Shown: positions 1-6,188, numbered from the stretch's first letter. The stretch is DNA of 7,336 bases from JAVVUQ01 sp036653075 (GCA_036653075.1 JAVVUQ010000076.1:1-7336), one strand, 5' to 3'. A program made the numbers and translations. The notes: generated from the sequence alone by a model not told the origin.

Positions 1-2
1 TT

Positions 3-79
3 AAAATATAAAACCTTGTTTATAAAAAATATAAAACCATTGTTTATTAAAATATAAAACCTTATTTACTAAAATATAA
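3..79. repeat. 23-bp tandem repeat at the left edge
   Basis: A core AAAATATAAAACC recurs at 3, 26 and 49, with a broken copy (AAAATATAA) at 71, giving steps of 23, 23 and 22 bp. The cores are joined by TTGTTTAT-like sequence. The array lies beyond the terminator of the minus-strand gene that ends at 194 and may continue left of the window. No gene was seen between 1 and 193. The copies touch with no unique spacer, so it is not a CRISPR array. Its function is unknown. Confidence 0.75.
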
Positions 80-140
80 GTTAAATTTTATTAAATTGCA
101 TTTAAGTATTTATTAAATTTAACAACGATATAAAAAAATC

Positions 141-176
141 AAAAAAGCAGCTAAATATAGTTGAAATTATAGCTGC
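141..176 (-). terminator. Intrinsic terminator of the 664-aa membrane protein gene
   Basis: Read on the minus strand just after the stop at 194, GCAGCTA (176-170) can pair with TAGCTGC (153-147), and the stem is followed by six T (146-141) and, a little further on, seven more. This is the classic stem plus U-run of a Rho-independent terminator. A second copy of the left arm lies at 182-188, within a direct repeat of ATTATAGCTGCA, so the hairpin has two alternative left arms. The 16-nt loop is long, which may weaken it. Confidence 0.65.
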
Positions 177-193
177 AATTATAGCTGCAAGAA

Positions 194-2188
194 TTAAATA
201 GATTTATTGTGTCGTTTATGGTAAACGATAAAGAAAATAGTAAAACCGCTCAACGCAACTATTCCTAAGATAAATAATATGCCTGCGCTTTCATTTACGG
301 TAAATTTATTTTTTTTAATGAGTTTTGAAGACAAAGCGTAACCTTGAACTGTTTTTCCATCTATTTCTACGGAAATAAAATATAAATCTCCATTCGTTTT
401 ATAAACACGCACTTTTTTACCTGAATTTACAATGCCTACAACATCGCTTAACACGCTGTCAATAGAATATATATTTAATTTTGCGCCAAACTCAGGGTTT
501 GCGCGCATCTCTGTATACACTGTATCAGTTTGAACAATCTCTTTTAAATCTCCTTTTAAAGCAAATCCATATTTCAATTCGCCCTTATCGCTGTATGAAA
601 TATATGTCCATTTAGCATTATTTGATACTGCAGCGTCAAATCCATTTAATTCAAATATTACATTTACATTTTTAGGATTATTTATTGCGTCAGACACTGA
701 CAACGTAGCGTAAGCGTTTTGCATAGTTGTTGCGGGCAGCGAAAAAACCATAAATTTTTGGTTAGCTGACTGTCTTGCTATATGTGTAGAAATAACAAAA
801 TTTTCTTGCTTTATAGCTAAACTATCCACGTTTTTACTGATAAATCCCAATTTACCATCAAATAAAATTAAATAAAACTCCTTTGCGCTATCATAATCTA
901 AAATTAAAAACATATCCGTAGATTTAAGCGTCATTCCATTTAAATAAAAACCTTTGTTTTTTCCTTCCACAGTATATACCAAATTAGACGGATATCCCAT
1001 CGCACACGCAAGCTTATATTTACCGCTTGTTATAGAATTTTCAATATTCATTTTATTGAAATCGGGCAAATTACATCTTACCGCATTGTTTCCCAATATT
1101 GATTGAACAAATTCAAAAGTATTTTCTTTAATTCTGTATTCCTTTACTTCTATCTTTCCATCACTTTCACATACATTTAAAAAATATTCTTTATTGTTAT
1201 TCATAGTTATGCAATCTACTATATTAATATCTACGCCATTAGCTTTAAATGAAACGCTCGGTATGGCTTTTTCATTCGATTCTGGTAATATCCAAACCAT
1301 TCCTTTATTACATATCGCTACGCTTTGACCAAAAAAATGTATTCTGTTTGCAGCAGAAGCATTCACAAAATTTTTAAATATCGTATCGGAATTATCCATT
1401 ATATTACGCTTAATTACGCTTCTTATCCCTAACATATCTCCTAATATATATAAATTACCATTGCTTTCAATTAAATCTAACGGGTTACTCAATCCTAATA
1501 TACTTCCACTTTGTGGCAACTGCGTACCACTATCTATCAAATCATTTATCGGCGTACTGTTTATTAAACAATTTTTACCTTCAACTGATTCAATAAGCGT
1601 ATATATATTGCTTTCATCTGCATCAAAAGCAATTAAATTTTCATTGACTGATATTATACGTGATTCTCCATTGCAAACCATATACAAACTGTCGCCTATA
1701 TGCGCAAATAGTTGACCGCTTCCGTATCGAATTCTTTTAATTTCTCCTTTAAAGTTTATCCTCTCGCCTACTTCTACAATACTACCATTTTCAAACCTAA
1801 ATGTCATTATATAACTTTTAACGTTATTAGTCATAATAGTGACATTTTGACAAATGTATAATAACTCGCCATCTGTCGTTATACTTGTAGAACCAATTAA
1901 ATAAACACCCTCAAATCCTTCATCTATATATTTATTATAAGCCATTTGCGAATTTATTTCATTTATAGATTGCTCTACTGAATTGTTATTTAATGCTGAA
2001 TTTATCGCCCTATTACTACTTGAATTGGAAAACATTTTTGAATTGTATGAAGAAGTATTTGATACTAATGTATCAAAATTTTGCGTATGATTAGCTAATA
2101 CTACACGAAAAGTAACATCCGCTACAAACGTCAATGCGAATAGTATGAGTATAATTATTAAAATAAATTTATACATAACCTTTTTCAT
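194..2188 (-). CDS. Large membrane-anchored surface protein with SH3-like units (664 aa)
   Basis: I do not recognise the family. Residues 8-27 from the proposed start form one hydrophobic helix after a lysine-rich start, a signal anchor. Residues about 35-85 are rich in Asn and Ser, like a linker. About 90-410 is beta-rich sequence with recurring motifs such as DGELLYI and NGNLYIL, suggesting propeller-like blades. Three SH3-like endings follow near 435-458, 525-551 and 600-624, each a Tyr/Phe-rich strand, a short turn, then a G-Y/F-A/I strand. A second helix (634-656) and the tail KRHNKSI close the protein, so both ends should be inside and about 600 residues outside. It stands alone with its own promoter and terminator. 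An ATG 12 codons upstream (2222-2224) lies inside the likely promoter; the start at 2188 falls exactly at the predicted transcription start, implying a leaderless mRNA. The smaller protein at 3124-3891 shares the plan. A host origin or a prophage cargo gene are both possible. Confidence 0.85.
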   Translation of the reverse strand: MKKVMYKFILIIILILFALTFVADVTFRVVLANHTQNFDTLVSNTSSYNSKMFSNSSSNRAINSALNNNSVEQSINEINSQMAYNKYIDEGFEGVYLIGSTSITTDGELLYICQNVTIMTNNVKSYIMTFRFENGSIVEVGERINFKGEIKRIRYGSGQLFAHIGDSLYMVCNGESRIISVNENLIAFDADESNIYTLIESVEGKNCLINSTPINDLIDSGTQLPQSGSILGLSNPLDLIESNGNLYILGDMLGIRSVIKRNIMDNSDTIFKNFVNASAANRIHFFGQSVAICNKGMVWILPESNEKAIPSVSFKANGVDINIVDCITMNNNKEYFLNVCESDGKIEVKEYRIKENTFEFVQSILGNNAVRCNLPDFNKMNIENSITSGKYKLACAMGYPSNLVYTVEGKNKGFYLNGMTLKSTDMFLILDYDSAKEFYLILFDGKLGFISKNVDSLAIKQENFVISTHIARQSANQKFMVFSLPATTMQNAYATLSVSDAINNPKNVNVIFELNGFDAAVSNNAKWTYISYSDKGELKYGFALKGDLKEIVQTDTVYTEMRANPEFGAKLNIYSIDSVLSDVVGIVNSGKKVRVYKTNGDLYFISVEIDGKTVQGYALSSKLIKKNKFTVNESAGILFILGIVALSGFTIFFIVYHKRHNKSI

Positions 2189-2194
2189 ATTGCT

Positions 2195-2223
2195 ATTATA
2201 ACAGATATTCTGAATTTTGTACA
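2195..2223 (-). promoter_or_regulatory. Promoter with extended -10, probably giving a leaderless transcript
   Basis: On the minus strand, TGTACA (2223-2218; 4 of 6 bases match TTGACA) is followed after 17 nt by TATAAT (2200-2195), with TGT immediately before it, an extended -10. Counting six bases past the -10 puts the transcription start at 2188, the A of an in-frame ATG. The upstream in-frame ATG at 2224 overlaps the -35 and would not be transcribed. No Shine-Dalgarno site fits the ATG at 2188. Confidence 0.65.
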
Positions 2224-2352
2224 TAGATTTTCTACCGCTTTGATAAATAATTCAAAAATATAAAAAACAAAAATACTGATACTATAATAAATTTTATATT
2301 AAATTATTTCTTATCCCTAAAAAAGTATGTTTAATTGCATTTTGCTATTCAT

Positions 2353-2380
2353 TAATTATGACATAATGTTGTCGTAATTA
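2353..2380. promoter_or_regulatory. Candidate operator: 11-bp inverted repeat
   Basis: TAATTATGACA (2353-2363) and TGTCGTAATTA (2370-2380) are reverse complements at 10 of 11 positions, separated by 6 bp (TAATGT). The centres are 17 bp apart, fitting a dimer bound on one DNA face. The repeat covers the -35 region of the promoter at 2384-2392. A repressor here would block RNA polymerase, while an activator could replace the missing -35. A smaller palindrome (TTATG-A-CATAA, 2356-2366) lies within it. AT-rich DNA makes some symmetry likely by chance, so binding is inferred. Confidence 0.5.
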
Positions 2381-2383
2381 TTA

Positions 2384-2392
2384 TGCTATAAT
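2384..2392 (+). promoter_or_regulatory. Extended -10 promoter of the sigma-like regulator gene
   Basis: TGCTATAAT is a perfect extended -10 (TG-N-TATAAT). No good -35 lies 16-18 bp upstream; the best match, TTGTCG at 2369, is only 12 bp away. Transcription should begin near 2399, after the in-frame ATG at 2393, which excludes that ATG as the start and supports the one at 2465. Confidence 0.65.
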
Positions 2393-2452
2393 ATGGCTAA
2401 TATAAACGTATGTTCTATACACATCTATTGTACATTAATTAACGAATCTTTA

Positions 2453-2460
2453 AAAGGGGA
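2453..2460 (+). promoter_or_regulatory. Ribosome binding site fixing the start at 2465
   Basis: AAAGGGGA lies 4 nt before the ATG at 2465. With the promoter at 2384-2392, it identifies this ATG, rather than the one 24 codons upstream, as the start. Confidence 0.7.
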
Positions 2461-2464
2461 TCTA

Positions 2465-3001
2465 ATGAAATATAATATGGCTTCTAACGCCTCTTGCGTA
2501 ATAAAAAAACGTGTTCAACAAGAGTTAAATGATTCCGCTTATTTAATAAGCATTAACGACTGCGTAGCAAAATATAAAAGTACTTTTTTAGCGCTGATTT
2601 ATAACAAAATATGCGATAATATTTGCATTGACATTGACAAAGCTGTAAAAATAAAAGCGTTAAATTCCTTTGGTTATCACAATTTTCATAATAATACTTT
2701 TACGCAAGTATGCGATATCTTAGAGCTTATGGAAAGAAAAAAATTATTGATAGAAATCAAAAACGCCACTATTAACGCATTAAATTCCTTGCCCTATCAT
2801 CGAAAACAACTACTATCATATCGACAAGAAAATATGTCCATTAAAGATATTTGCAATAAAATTGGGTTAGAACGAACCGCTTGTTATCGCTTAATTTATG
2901 ATTCTATCGAAAACTTGACTCAAGAACTTAACCGAATCGGCTACAAACAATCGTTAATATATGAATATCATAATTTTATCATTGGATGCGACAAAGATTA
3001 A
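2465..3001 (+). CDS. Sigma-70 region-4-like regulator, possibly phage late activator (RinA/ArpU-like), 178 aa
   Basis: The C-terminal half looks like the DNA-binding region 4 of sigma factors. Counting from the chosen start, LPYHRKQLL (109-117) leads to a first helix MSIKDICNKIGL (124-135) and a recognition-like helix from ERTACYRLIYDSI (136-148). The pattern of Leu, Ile and Gly matches the usual helix-turn-helix. The N-terminal half (about 1-90) has no motif I know and no clear core-polymerase-binding region 2, so it is not a complete sigma factor. Proteins of this size and plan upstream of terminase genes in Firmicutes phages are late regulators such as RinA and ArpU; that match is inferred from context and general resemblance. 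A 178-aa start at 2465 is preferred over 202 aa because both promoter and ribosome site point to it. The gene has its own promoter next to an inverted repeat, so self-regulation is plausible. It could instead be a host regulator of the flanking surface proteins. Confidence 0.8.
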   Translation: MKYNMASNASCVIKKRVQQELNDSAYLISINDCVAKYKSTFLALIYNKICDNICIDIDKAVKIKALNSFGYHNFHNNTFTQVCDILELMERKKLLIEIKNATINALNSLPYHRKQLLSYRQENMSIKDICNKIGLERTACYRLIYDSIENLTQELNRIGYKQSLIYEYHNFIIGCDKD

Positions 3002-3005
3002 TTAT

Positions 3006-3057
3006 AAAATACTACTTTATATTATAATAAAATACTACTTTATATTATAATAAAATA
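3006..3057. repeat. Two perfect 23-bp tandem copies just after the regulator gene
   Basis: Two identical 23-bp units (3006-3028 and 3029-3051), each beginning AAAATACTACTTTAT and ending ATTATAAT, are followed by a partial third copy (AAAATA). They begin 4 bp after the stop codon, in the 122-bp space between converging genes. ACTACTTTAT can pair with ATAAAATAGT downstream (9 of 10), a weak A/T hairpin that might help end transcription. No strong terminator was found in this space. Confidence 0.85.
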
Positions 3058-3123
3058 GTTAACTTATACAAATATGTAAAACAAAAATACAACTATCTCT
3101 AATTATTATTTTATTTTTATTTT

Positions 3124-3891
3124 CTAATTGGATTTACGTTGTTTTATCCATACCATTAATGAGCCTGACGCTATGGTAACAGCTAAAATTAATGCAAATG
3201 GCTCTACTATTATATTTTCTTTAGGTTTTATCTGATTCGTTTCTTTATCATTTATTGTTTGCTCAAATTTATATGATGGCAATTCAAAATTTTCTAATTT
3301 TTCCATCTTTACATATCCGTACTGACTTCCTTTTCGCACGTAACACCACTGCTCATTTACCTTTATCTTTCCTATAAATGAGCTTTCTTCGCCTTTTGAT
3401 AACAACCCTATCGTTTCTGAACTGTCATCAGCATTTTGATATAAAAATGTCAAATCTGCTTTAACTTTTATTTTTAACTTAGGATAAAATTGATTTTGCG
3501 GAATACTATTTATCATATTTACGTCTTCTCTCAATACATAACCAATAACACTGAATTTACTATCATATCCGTCATTTATACAAATTTTAACATACATTCC
3601 TTTTTTACCTACTACCTTAACGTAATAACCACTCAATAATTCAAACATTCGATTTTTTTGCGCATAATTATCTGTTCTATTTACAAAAACACCCTCCCTC
3701 TTAGCGCAAACCCAATGATTCTCAATTACTTCTTCATTTGCGCCATACGCTATCTCGCTCTTTACTACTATACCTAATAATACAACTACTATTATATATA
3801 TCATCAATAAAAAAACGACTACTTTCAAATTTGCTTTTTTACCTCTTTTTTCCACTACTAAACTTTCACCGCCTTTTATATTTAACATCAT
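3124..3891 (-). CDS. Small membrane-anchored protein with two SH3-like units (255 aa)
   Basis: From the chosen start, a basic stretch (EKRGKK) is followed by a hydrophobic helix at about 24-46, a signal anchor. Two bacterial SH3-like units follow, about 60-126 (ending VIGYVLREDV) and about 138-201 (with WCYVRKGSQYGYVKMEKL). Such domains often bind cell-wall peptides, but no catalytic domain is attached. A charged linker leads to a second helix (about 229-249) and the tail KQRKSN, so both ends should be inside and the SH3-like units outside. AGGAGG at 3897-3902 gives 5-nt spacing to the ATG at 3891 and 8 nt to the adjacent ATG at 3888, so either may be used; an upstream TTG at 3927 overlaps a -10-like site and is unlikely. 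The gene points against the packaging genes and lies where a small terminase gene is often found. It may be a phage moron, or a host gene beside a rearranged prophage. The specific role is unknown. Confidence 0.85.
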   Translation of the reverse strand: MMLNIKGGESLVVEKRGKKANLKVVVFLLMIYIIVVVLLGIVVKSEIAYGANEEVIENHWVCAKREGVFVNRTDNYAQKNRMFELLSGYYVKVVGKKGMYVKICINDGYDSKFSVIGYVLREDVNMINSIPQNQFYPKLKIKVKADLTFLYQNADDSSETIGLLSKGEESSFIGKIKVNEQWCYVRKGSQYGYVKMEKLENFELPSYKFEQTINDKETNQIKPKENIIVEPFALILAVTIASGSLMVWIKQRKSN

Positions 3892-3896
3892 ATCTT

Positions 3897-3902
3897 CCTC
3901 CT
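3897..3902 (-). promoter_or_regulatory. Consensus ribosome binding site of the 255-aa SH3-like gene
   Basis: On the minus strand this reads AGGAGG, a perfect Shine-Dalgarno core, followed by AAGAT and then two consecutive ATG codons. It rules out the longer reading frame beginning with TTG at 3927. Confidence 0.85.
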
Positions 3903-3926
3903 GATATTTATACATACATTTATGCA

Positions 3927-3932
3927 ATTATA
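3927..3932 (-). promoter_or_regulatory. Possible -10 box of the 255-aa SH3-like gene
   Basis: TATAAT reads on the minus strand about 36 bp before the start codon, which would give an untranslated leader of about 30 nt containing AGGAGG. No convincing -35 lies 17 bp upstream, and the region is very AT-rich, so this is tentative. Confidence 0.35.
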
Positions 3933-3992
3933 CACAAAAATTTTTTTGTATATACTATTATTATTTCTTAATCTAAGTATATATTATATTAT

Positions 3993-4021
3993 TTGTCGTA
4001 TTTTGTTTTAATAAGTAGAAT
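3993..4021 (+). promoter_or_regulatory. Candidate promoter for the packaging genes
   Basis: TTGTCG (3993-3998; 4 of 6 bases match TTGACA) is followed after exactly 17 nt by TAGAAT (4016-4021; 5 of 6 match TATAAT). Transcription would start near 4028 and give a leader of about 195 nt containing the 30-bp repeat. Because the gene at 3124-3891 points the other way, the terminase gene probably needs its own promoter here. The octamer TTGTCGTA is also present in the candidate operator at 2369-2376. Confidence 0.5.
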
Positions 4022-4076
4022 AATAACAATTTTTAGAACCATTAAAGAAATATTTGCAATAATCATCTTTAATCCA

Positions 4077-4166
4077 TTTATTTTACTGATTCATCTTGCT
4101 ATTCAATTTATTTTACTGATTCATCTTGCTTATCAATTTATCTTATATATTAACCTTACTTTTATA
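4077..4166. repeat. 30-bp tandem repeat, three copies, before the terminase gene
   Basis: A 24-bp block beginning TTTATTTTACTGATTCATCT occurs identically at 4077-4100 and 4107-4130, followed by ATTCAA and TATCAA respectively. A decayed third copy spans 4137-4166. The array lies in the 331-bp divergent space between start codons at 3891 and 4223. Because 30 is a multiple of three, one frame stays open through it and would give a very hydrophobic peptide, but that frame has no ATG or ribosome site. A binding array or packaging-start (pac-like) sequence is possible but unproven. Apart from the repeat and the promoter at 3993-4021, nothing else was seen here. Confidence 0.85.
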
Positions 4167-4222
4167 TATACAATCAACTATTATTATTTTAAAATTTCAA
4201 ATCAATACATTATTTAGGTGCT

Positions 4223-5638
4223 ATGAAAAATACTATTTCTAAAATTACAATGCTTGAAAAAGAACAAAATCGTCGTAAAAAACTTAAACTTAATAATTAT
4301 AACAGCGGCGCAAAAGTACATAAAAAACAGTTGCAATTTCATTGCTGCAACAAAAGAAATCGCTGGGTGTTTGGCGGAAATAGAAGCGGAAAAACTGAAT
4401 GCGGAGCTGTTGAAACCGTTTGGCTATTGCGTGGAATTCATCCTTATCGTGAAAATCGCCCTGATTTATCCGCTTGGTCAGTATCACTTTCCACCGCAGT
4501 CCAACGTGACGTTGCGCAAAAAAAAATTTTAGCTTATCTCGATCCGCAATGGATTGAAAAAATCGTTATGATTTCAGGTAGTTGCGGCGCTGCTGAGTAT
4601 GGAATTATCGATTATATTTTGATAAAAAATGTTTTTGGCGGTTTGTCAAGATTAGGCTTTAAATCGTGCGAAGCTACTCGTGATAAATTTCAGGGCGCTG
4701 AACTCGATTTCGTTTGGTTTGACGAAGAACCTCCTGAAGATATTTATGAAGAATGTAAAATGCGACTTATCGACAGGTGCGGTGAAATATTCGGCACTAT
4801 GACGCCACTTAAAGGACTAACTTGGGTTTATAACAAGATTTACCTCAATACTTCTAACGATAACGAAATTTGGTGCATCTTTATGGAATGGGCTGATAAT
4901 CCTTTTCTTCCTATAAAAGAAATTAACGCCCTTACCGCCTCAATGAGTTCAGAAGCCTTGCAATCTCGCTGCTACGGTCGCTTTACTGGCGGCTCTGGCT
5001 TGGTCTATCCCGAATTTGACCCCTCTATCCACATTATCGAACCTTTCGATGTTCCAACCGATTGGCAATGTATGATTTCTATCGACCCTGGACTCAACAA
5101 TCCCCTCTCTTGCCACTGGTACGCAGTGGATTACGACGGCAACGTTTTCGTTATCGCTGAACATTACGAAGCTAAACAGTCCCTCGAATATCACGCAAAT
5201 CGAATTAAATCTATTTGCAATCAACTGAATTGGCAATCTGACGCTAATGGAAATTTCTTGGCTCTTATCGACTCCGCCGCCTCTCAACATACCCTTAACG
5301 GCGCTAAATCTGTCTCAGAATTGTTTTACGACAACGGCATTTGCGTAAATACTAAAGTTAATAAGGAACTTTTTTCAGGCGTTAATCGTGTAAAATCTTA
5401 CTTGAAAGCCGCCGACGGCTCTACTAAATTATTTATCTTTAACTCTTGCGTAAATATGATTAGAGAAATAAAAGGCTATCGCTACGGCGACAACGACAAC
5501 CCTAAAAAAGTCGACGACCACGCTATGGATGAACTTCGATACTTTATCGCTTCTCGCCCCTCCCCCTCTTTTACCCCTATTTCTAATTCTGCCGTCACTA
5601 AAGATAAACAAAAACTTTGGCGTAAATTAAAAAATTAA
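4223..5638 (+). CDS. terL: Phage terminase large subunit (471 aa)
   Basis: This is the motor of DNA packaging: it uses ATP to pump phage DNA through the portal into the prohead and cuts the concatemer with its nuclease domain. The ATPase domain shows Walker A GGNRSGKT (51-58), Walker B LDFVWFDEE (161-169, with Asp167 and Glu168) and the coupling-type motif GTMTPLKG (191-198). The RNase H-like nuclease domain shows three acidic positions: Asp288 in ISIDPG, Asp350 in ALID, and Asp432/Asp436 in DDHAMDEL. All key residues are present and the length is normal, so the protein looks intact. The ribosome site is weak: AGGTG ends only 2 nt before the ATG, and the next in-frame ATG (codon 10) has none. 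No ordinary small terminase gene precedes it; the 90-aa gene downstream may be a substitute. The second half of the gene strongly prefers codons ending in C or T, unlike the start of the portal gene. Confidence 0.95.
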   Translation: MKNTISKITMLEKEQNRRKKLKLNNYNSGAKVHKKQLQFHCCNKRNRWVFGGNRSGKTECGAVETVWLLRGIHPYRENRPDLSAWSVSLSTAVQRDVAQKKILAYLDPQWIEKIVMISGSCGAAEYGIIDYILIKNVFGGLSRLGFKSCEATRDKFQGAELDFVWFDEEPPEDIYEECKMRLIDRCGEIFGTMTPLKGLTWVYNKIYLNTSNDNEIWCIFMEWADNPFLPIKEINALTASMSSEALQSRCYGRFTGGSGLVYPEFDPSIHIIEPFDVPTDWQCMISIDPGLNNPLSCHWYAVDYDGNVFVIAEHYEAKQSLEYHANRIKSICNQLNWQSDANGNFLALIDSAASQHTLNGAKSVSELFYDNGICVNTKVNKELFSGVNRVKSYLKAADGSTKLFIFNSCVNMIREIKGYRYGDNDNPKKVDDHAMDELRYFIASRPSPSFTPISNSAVTKDKQKLWRKLKN

Positions 5639-5709
5639 TCTTATATCTCTATTTGGATTCTTTAATTACTAAAATCTACCATTTATATGGAATATATAAC
5701 ACAAAATTT

Positions 5710-5724
5710 AATTTGAATCAAATT
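5710..5724. repeat. 15-bp palindrome between terminase and the 90-aa gene
   Basis: AATTTGA-A-TCAAATT is a perfect palindrome around a single central A, in the 139-bp gap before the TTG-started gene. It could be a small operator. It is not followed by a T-run and does not look like a terminator. In such AT-rich DNA it may be chance. Confidence 0.4.
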
Positions 5725-5765
5725 TTTAACTTTATCAATACAAATAATAAAAATATTTAATTTAT

Positions 5766-5770
5766 GGAGA
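5766..5770 (+). promoter_or_regulatory. Ribosome binding site supporting a TTG start
   Basis: GGAGA lies 7 nt before the TTG at 5778. The only nearby ATG (5764) meets a stop after three codons (ATG GAG AAA TAA), so TTG is the best start for the 90-aa gene. Confidence 0.75.
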
Positions 5771-5777
5771 AATAACT

Positions 5778-6050
5778 TTGATAGAAAAACTGCTAAAAAT
5801 CGCATATCAAAAAGCGGTTGGTTCTAAAAGTCGAGAAATAACGGAAGAATATACTGCGGATAATGACGGGAATATGGTGTTATATAAAAAAAAAATCGTT
5901 ACAAAATCTCCGCAACCTGACTTGGCTGCTCTTAAATTTTTAATTGAAGGCAATTTCGGCGAAGATTATTCACAAATGACAGATGAACAACTAACCATAG
6001 AAAAATCTCGCCTTTTAAAACTTTTACAAACCGAATCAACTGAAAAATAA
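5778..6050 (+). CDS. Small phage protein resembling the C-terminal part of a small terminase subunit (90 aa)
   Basis: The start is TTG, supported by GGAGA 7 nt upstream. The layout is a basic, helical beginning (residues 1-20), then EITEEYTADNDGNMVLYKKK (20-39), a basic strand VTKSPQPD leading to DLAALKFLIEG (48-58), and a helical end SQMTDEQLTIEKSRLL (64-79). The order 'acidic beta strand, turn with DGN, basic beta strand, P-D, hydrophobic helix' resembles the region after the helix-turn-helix in many Firmicutes small terminase subunits, where it serves in oligomer or partner contacts. That is from memory of the family pattern, not from an alignment. Here the DNA-binding N-terminal domain is missing. 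The gene sits between the large subunit and the portal, so a packaging role is likely. It may be a divergent small terminase, a trimmed remnant, or an unrelated packaging accessory. No frameshift or in-frame remnant of a longer gene was noticed in the 139 bp upstream. Confidence 0.75.
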   Translation: MIEKLLKIAYQKAVGSKSREITEEYTADNDGNMVLYKKKIVTKSPQPDLAALKFLIEGNFGEDYSQMTDEQLTIEKSRLLKLLQTESTEK

Positions 6051-6184
6051 ATATAAACACTTAAGTTTAAAAGAATACTCTTATAAAAAGCAAAAATATA
6101 AACACTAAAGTTTTAAAAATGTTTACAAGTGAATTTACAAATACTTTAATAAAAAGCAAAAATACAAACACTAAAGTTTTAAAA
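6051..6184. repeat. Direct repeats in the leader of the portal gene
   Basis: A 35-bp block (6084-6118) recurs 66 bp later (6150-6184) with one mismatch (T6099 against C6165); both carry AAACACTAAAGTTTTAAAA. Similarity extends weakly to the left through AATACT. A third, shorter and more diverged copy (ATATAAACACTTAAGTTT) begins right after the stop codon of the 90-aa gene at 6051, 45 bp before the next. The block ends directly before the hairpin at 6189-6226. The role is unknown; a binding array, packaging signal or decayed duplication are all possible. Confidence 0.8.
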
Positions 6185-6188
6185 GGGG

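Noticed and set aside
3..79. CRISPR array
   Set aside because: The repeat units touch each other with no unique spacers of constant length, and no cas gene is present.
2393..2464. Upstream ATG giving a 24-residue longer regulator
   Set aside because: It directly follows the -10 box, so it would lie before the predicted transcription start, and it has no ribosome site.
3058..3123. Terminator between the converging regulator and SH3-like genes
   Set aside because: There are T-rich stretches but no GC-containing stem; only a weak A/T hairpin formed by the 23-bp repeat was found.
3738..3971. Open frame on the plus strand opposite the start of the 255-aa gene
   Set aside because: It is the antisense of a membrane-segment coding region, which naturally gives a hydrophobic shadow frame; the minus-strand gene has a perfect ribosome site.
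3993..4217. Open frame of 74 codons with hydrophobic repeats FILLIHLA before the terminase
   Set aside because: It begins with TTG, contains no ATG, has no ribosome site, and its reading is explained by the 30-bp AT-rich tandem repeat, whose length is a multiple of three.
4949..5611. Minus-strand open frames of 60 and 113 codons opposite the terminase gene
   Set aside because: They overlap a terminase gene with all catalytic motifs intact and are shadows created by its C/T-ending codons.
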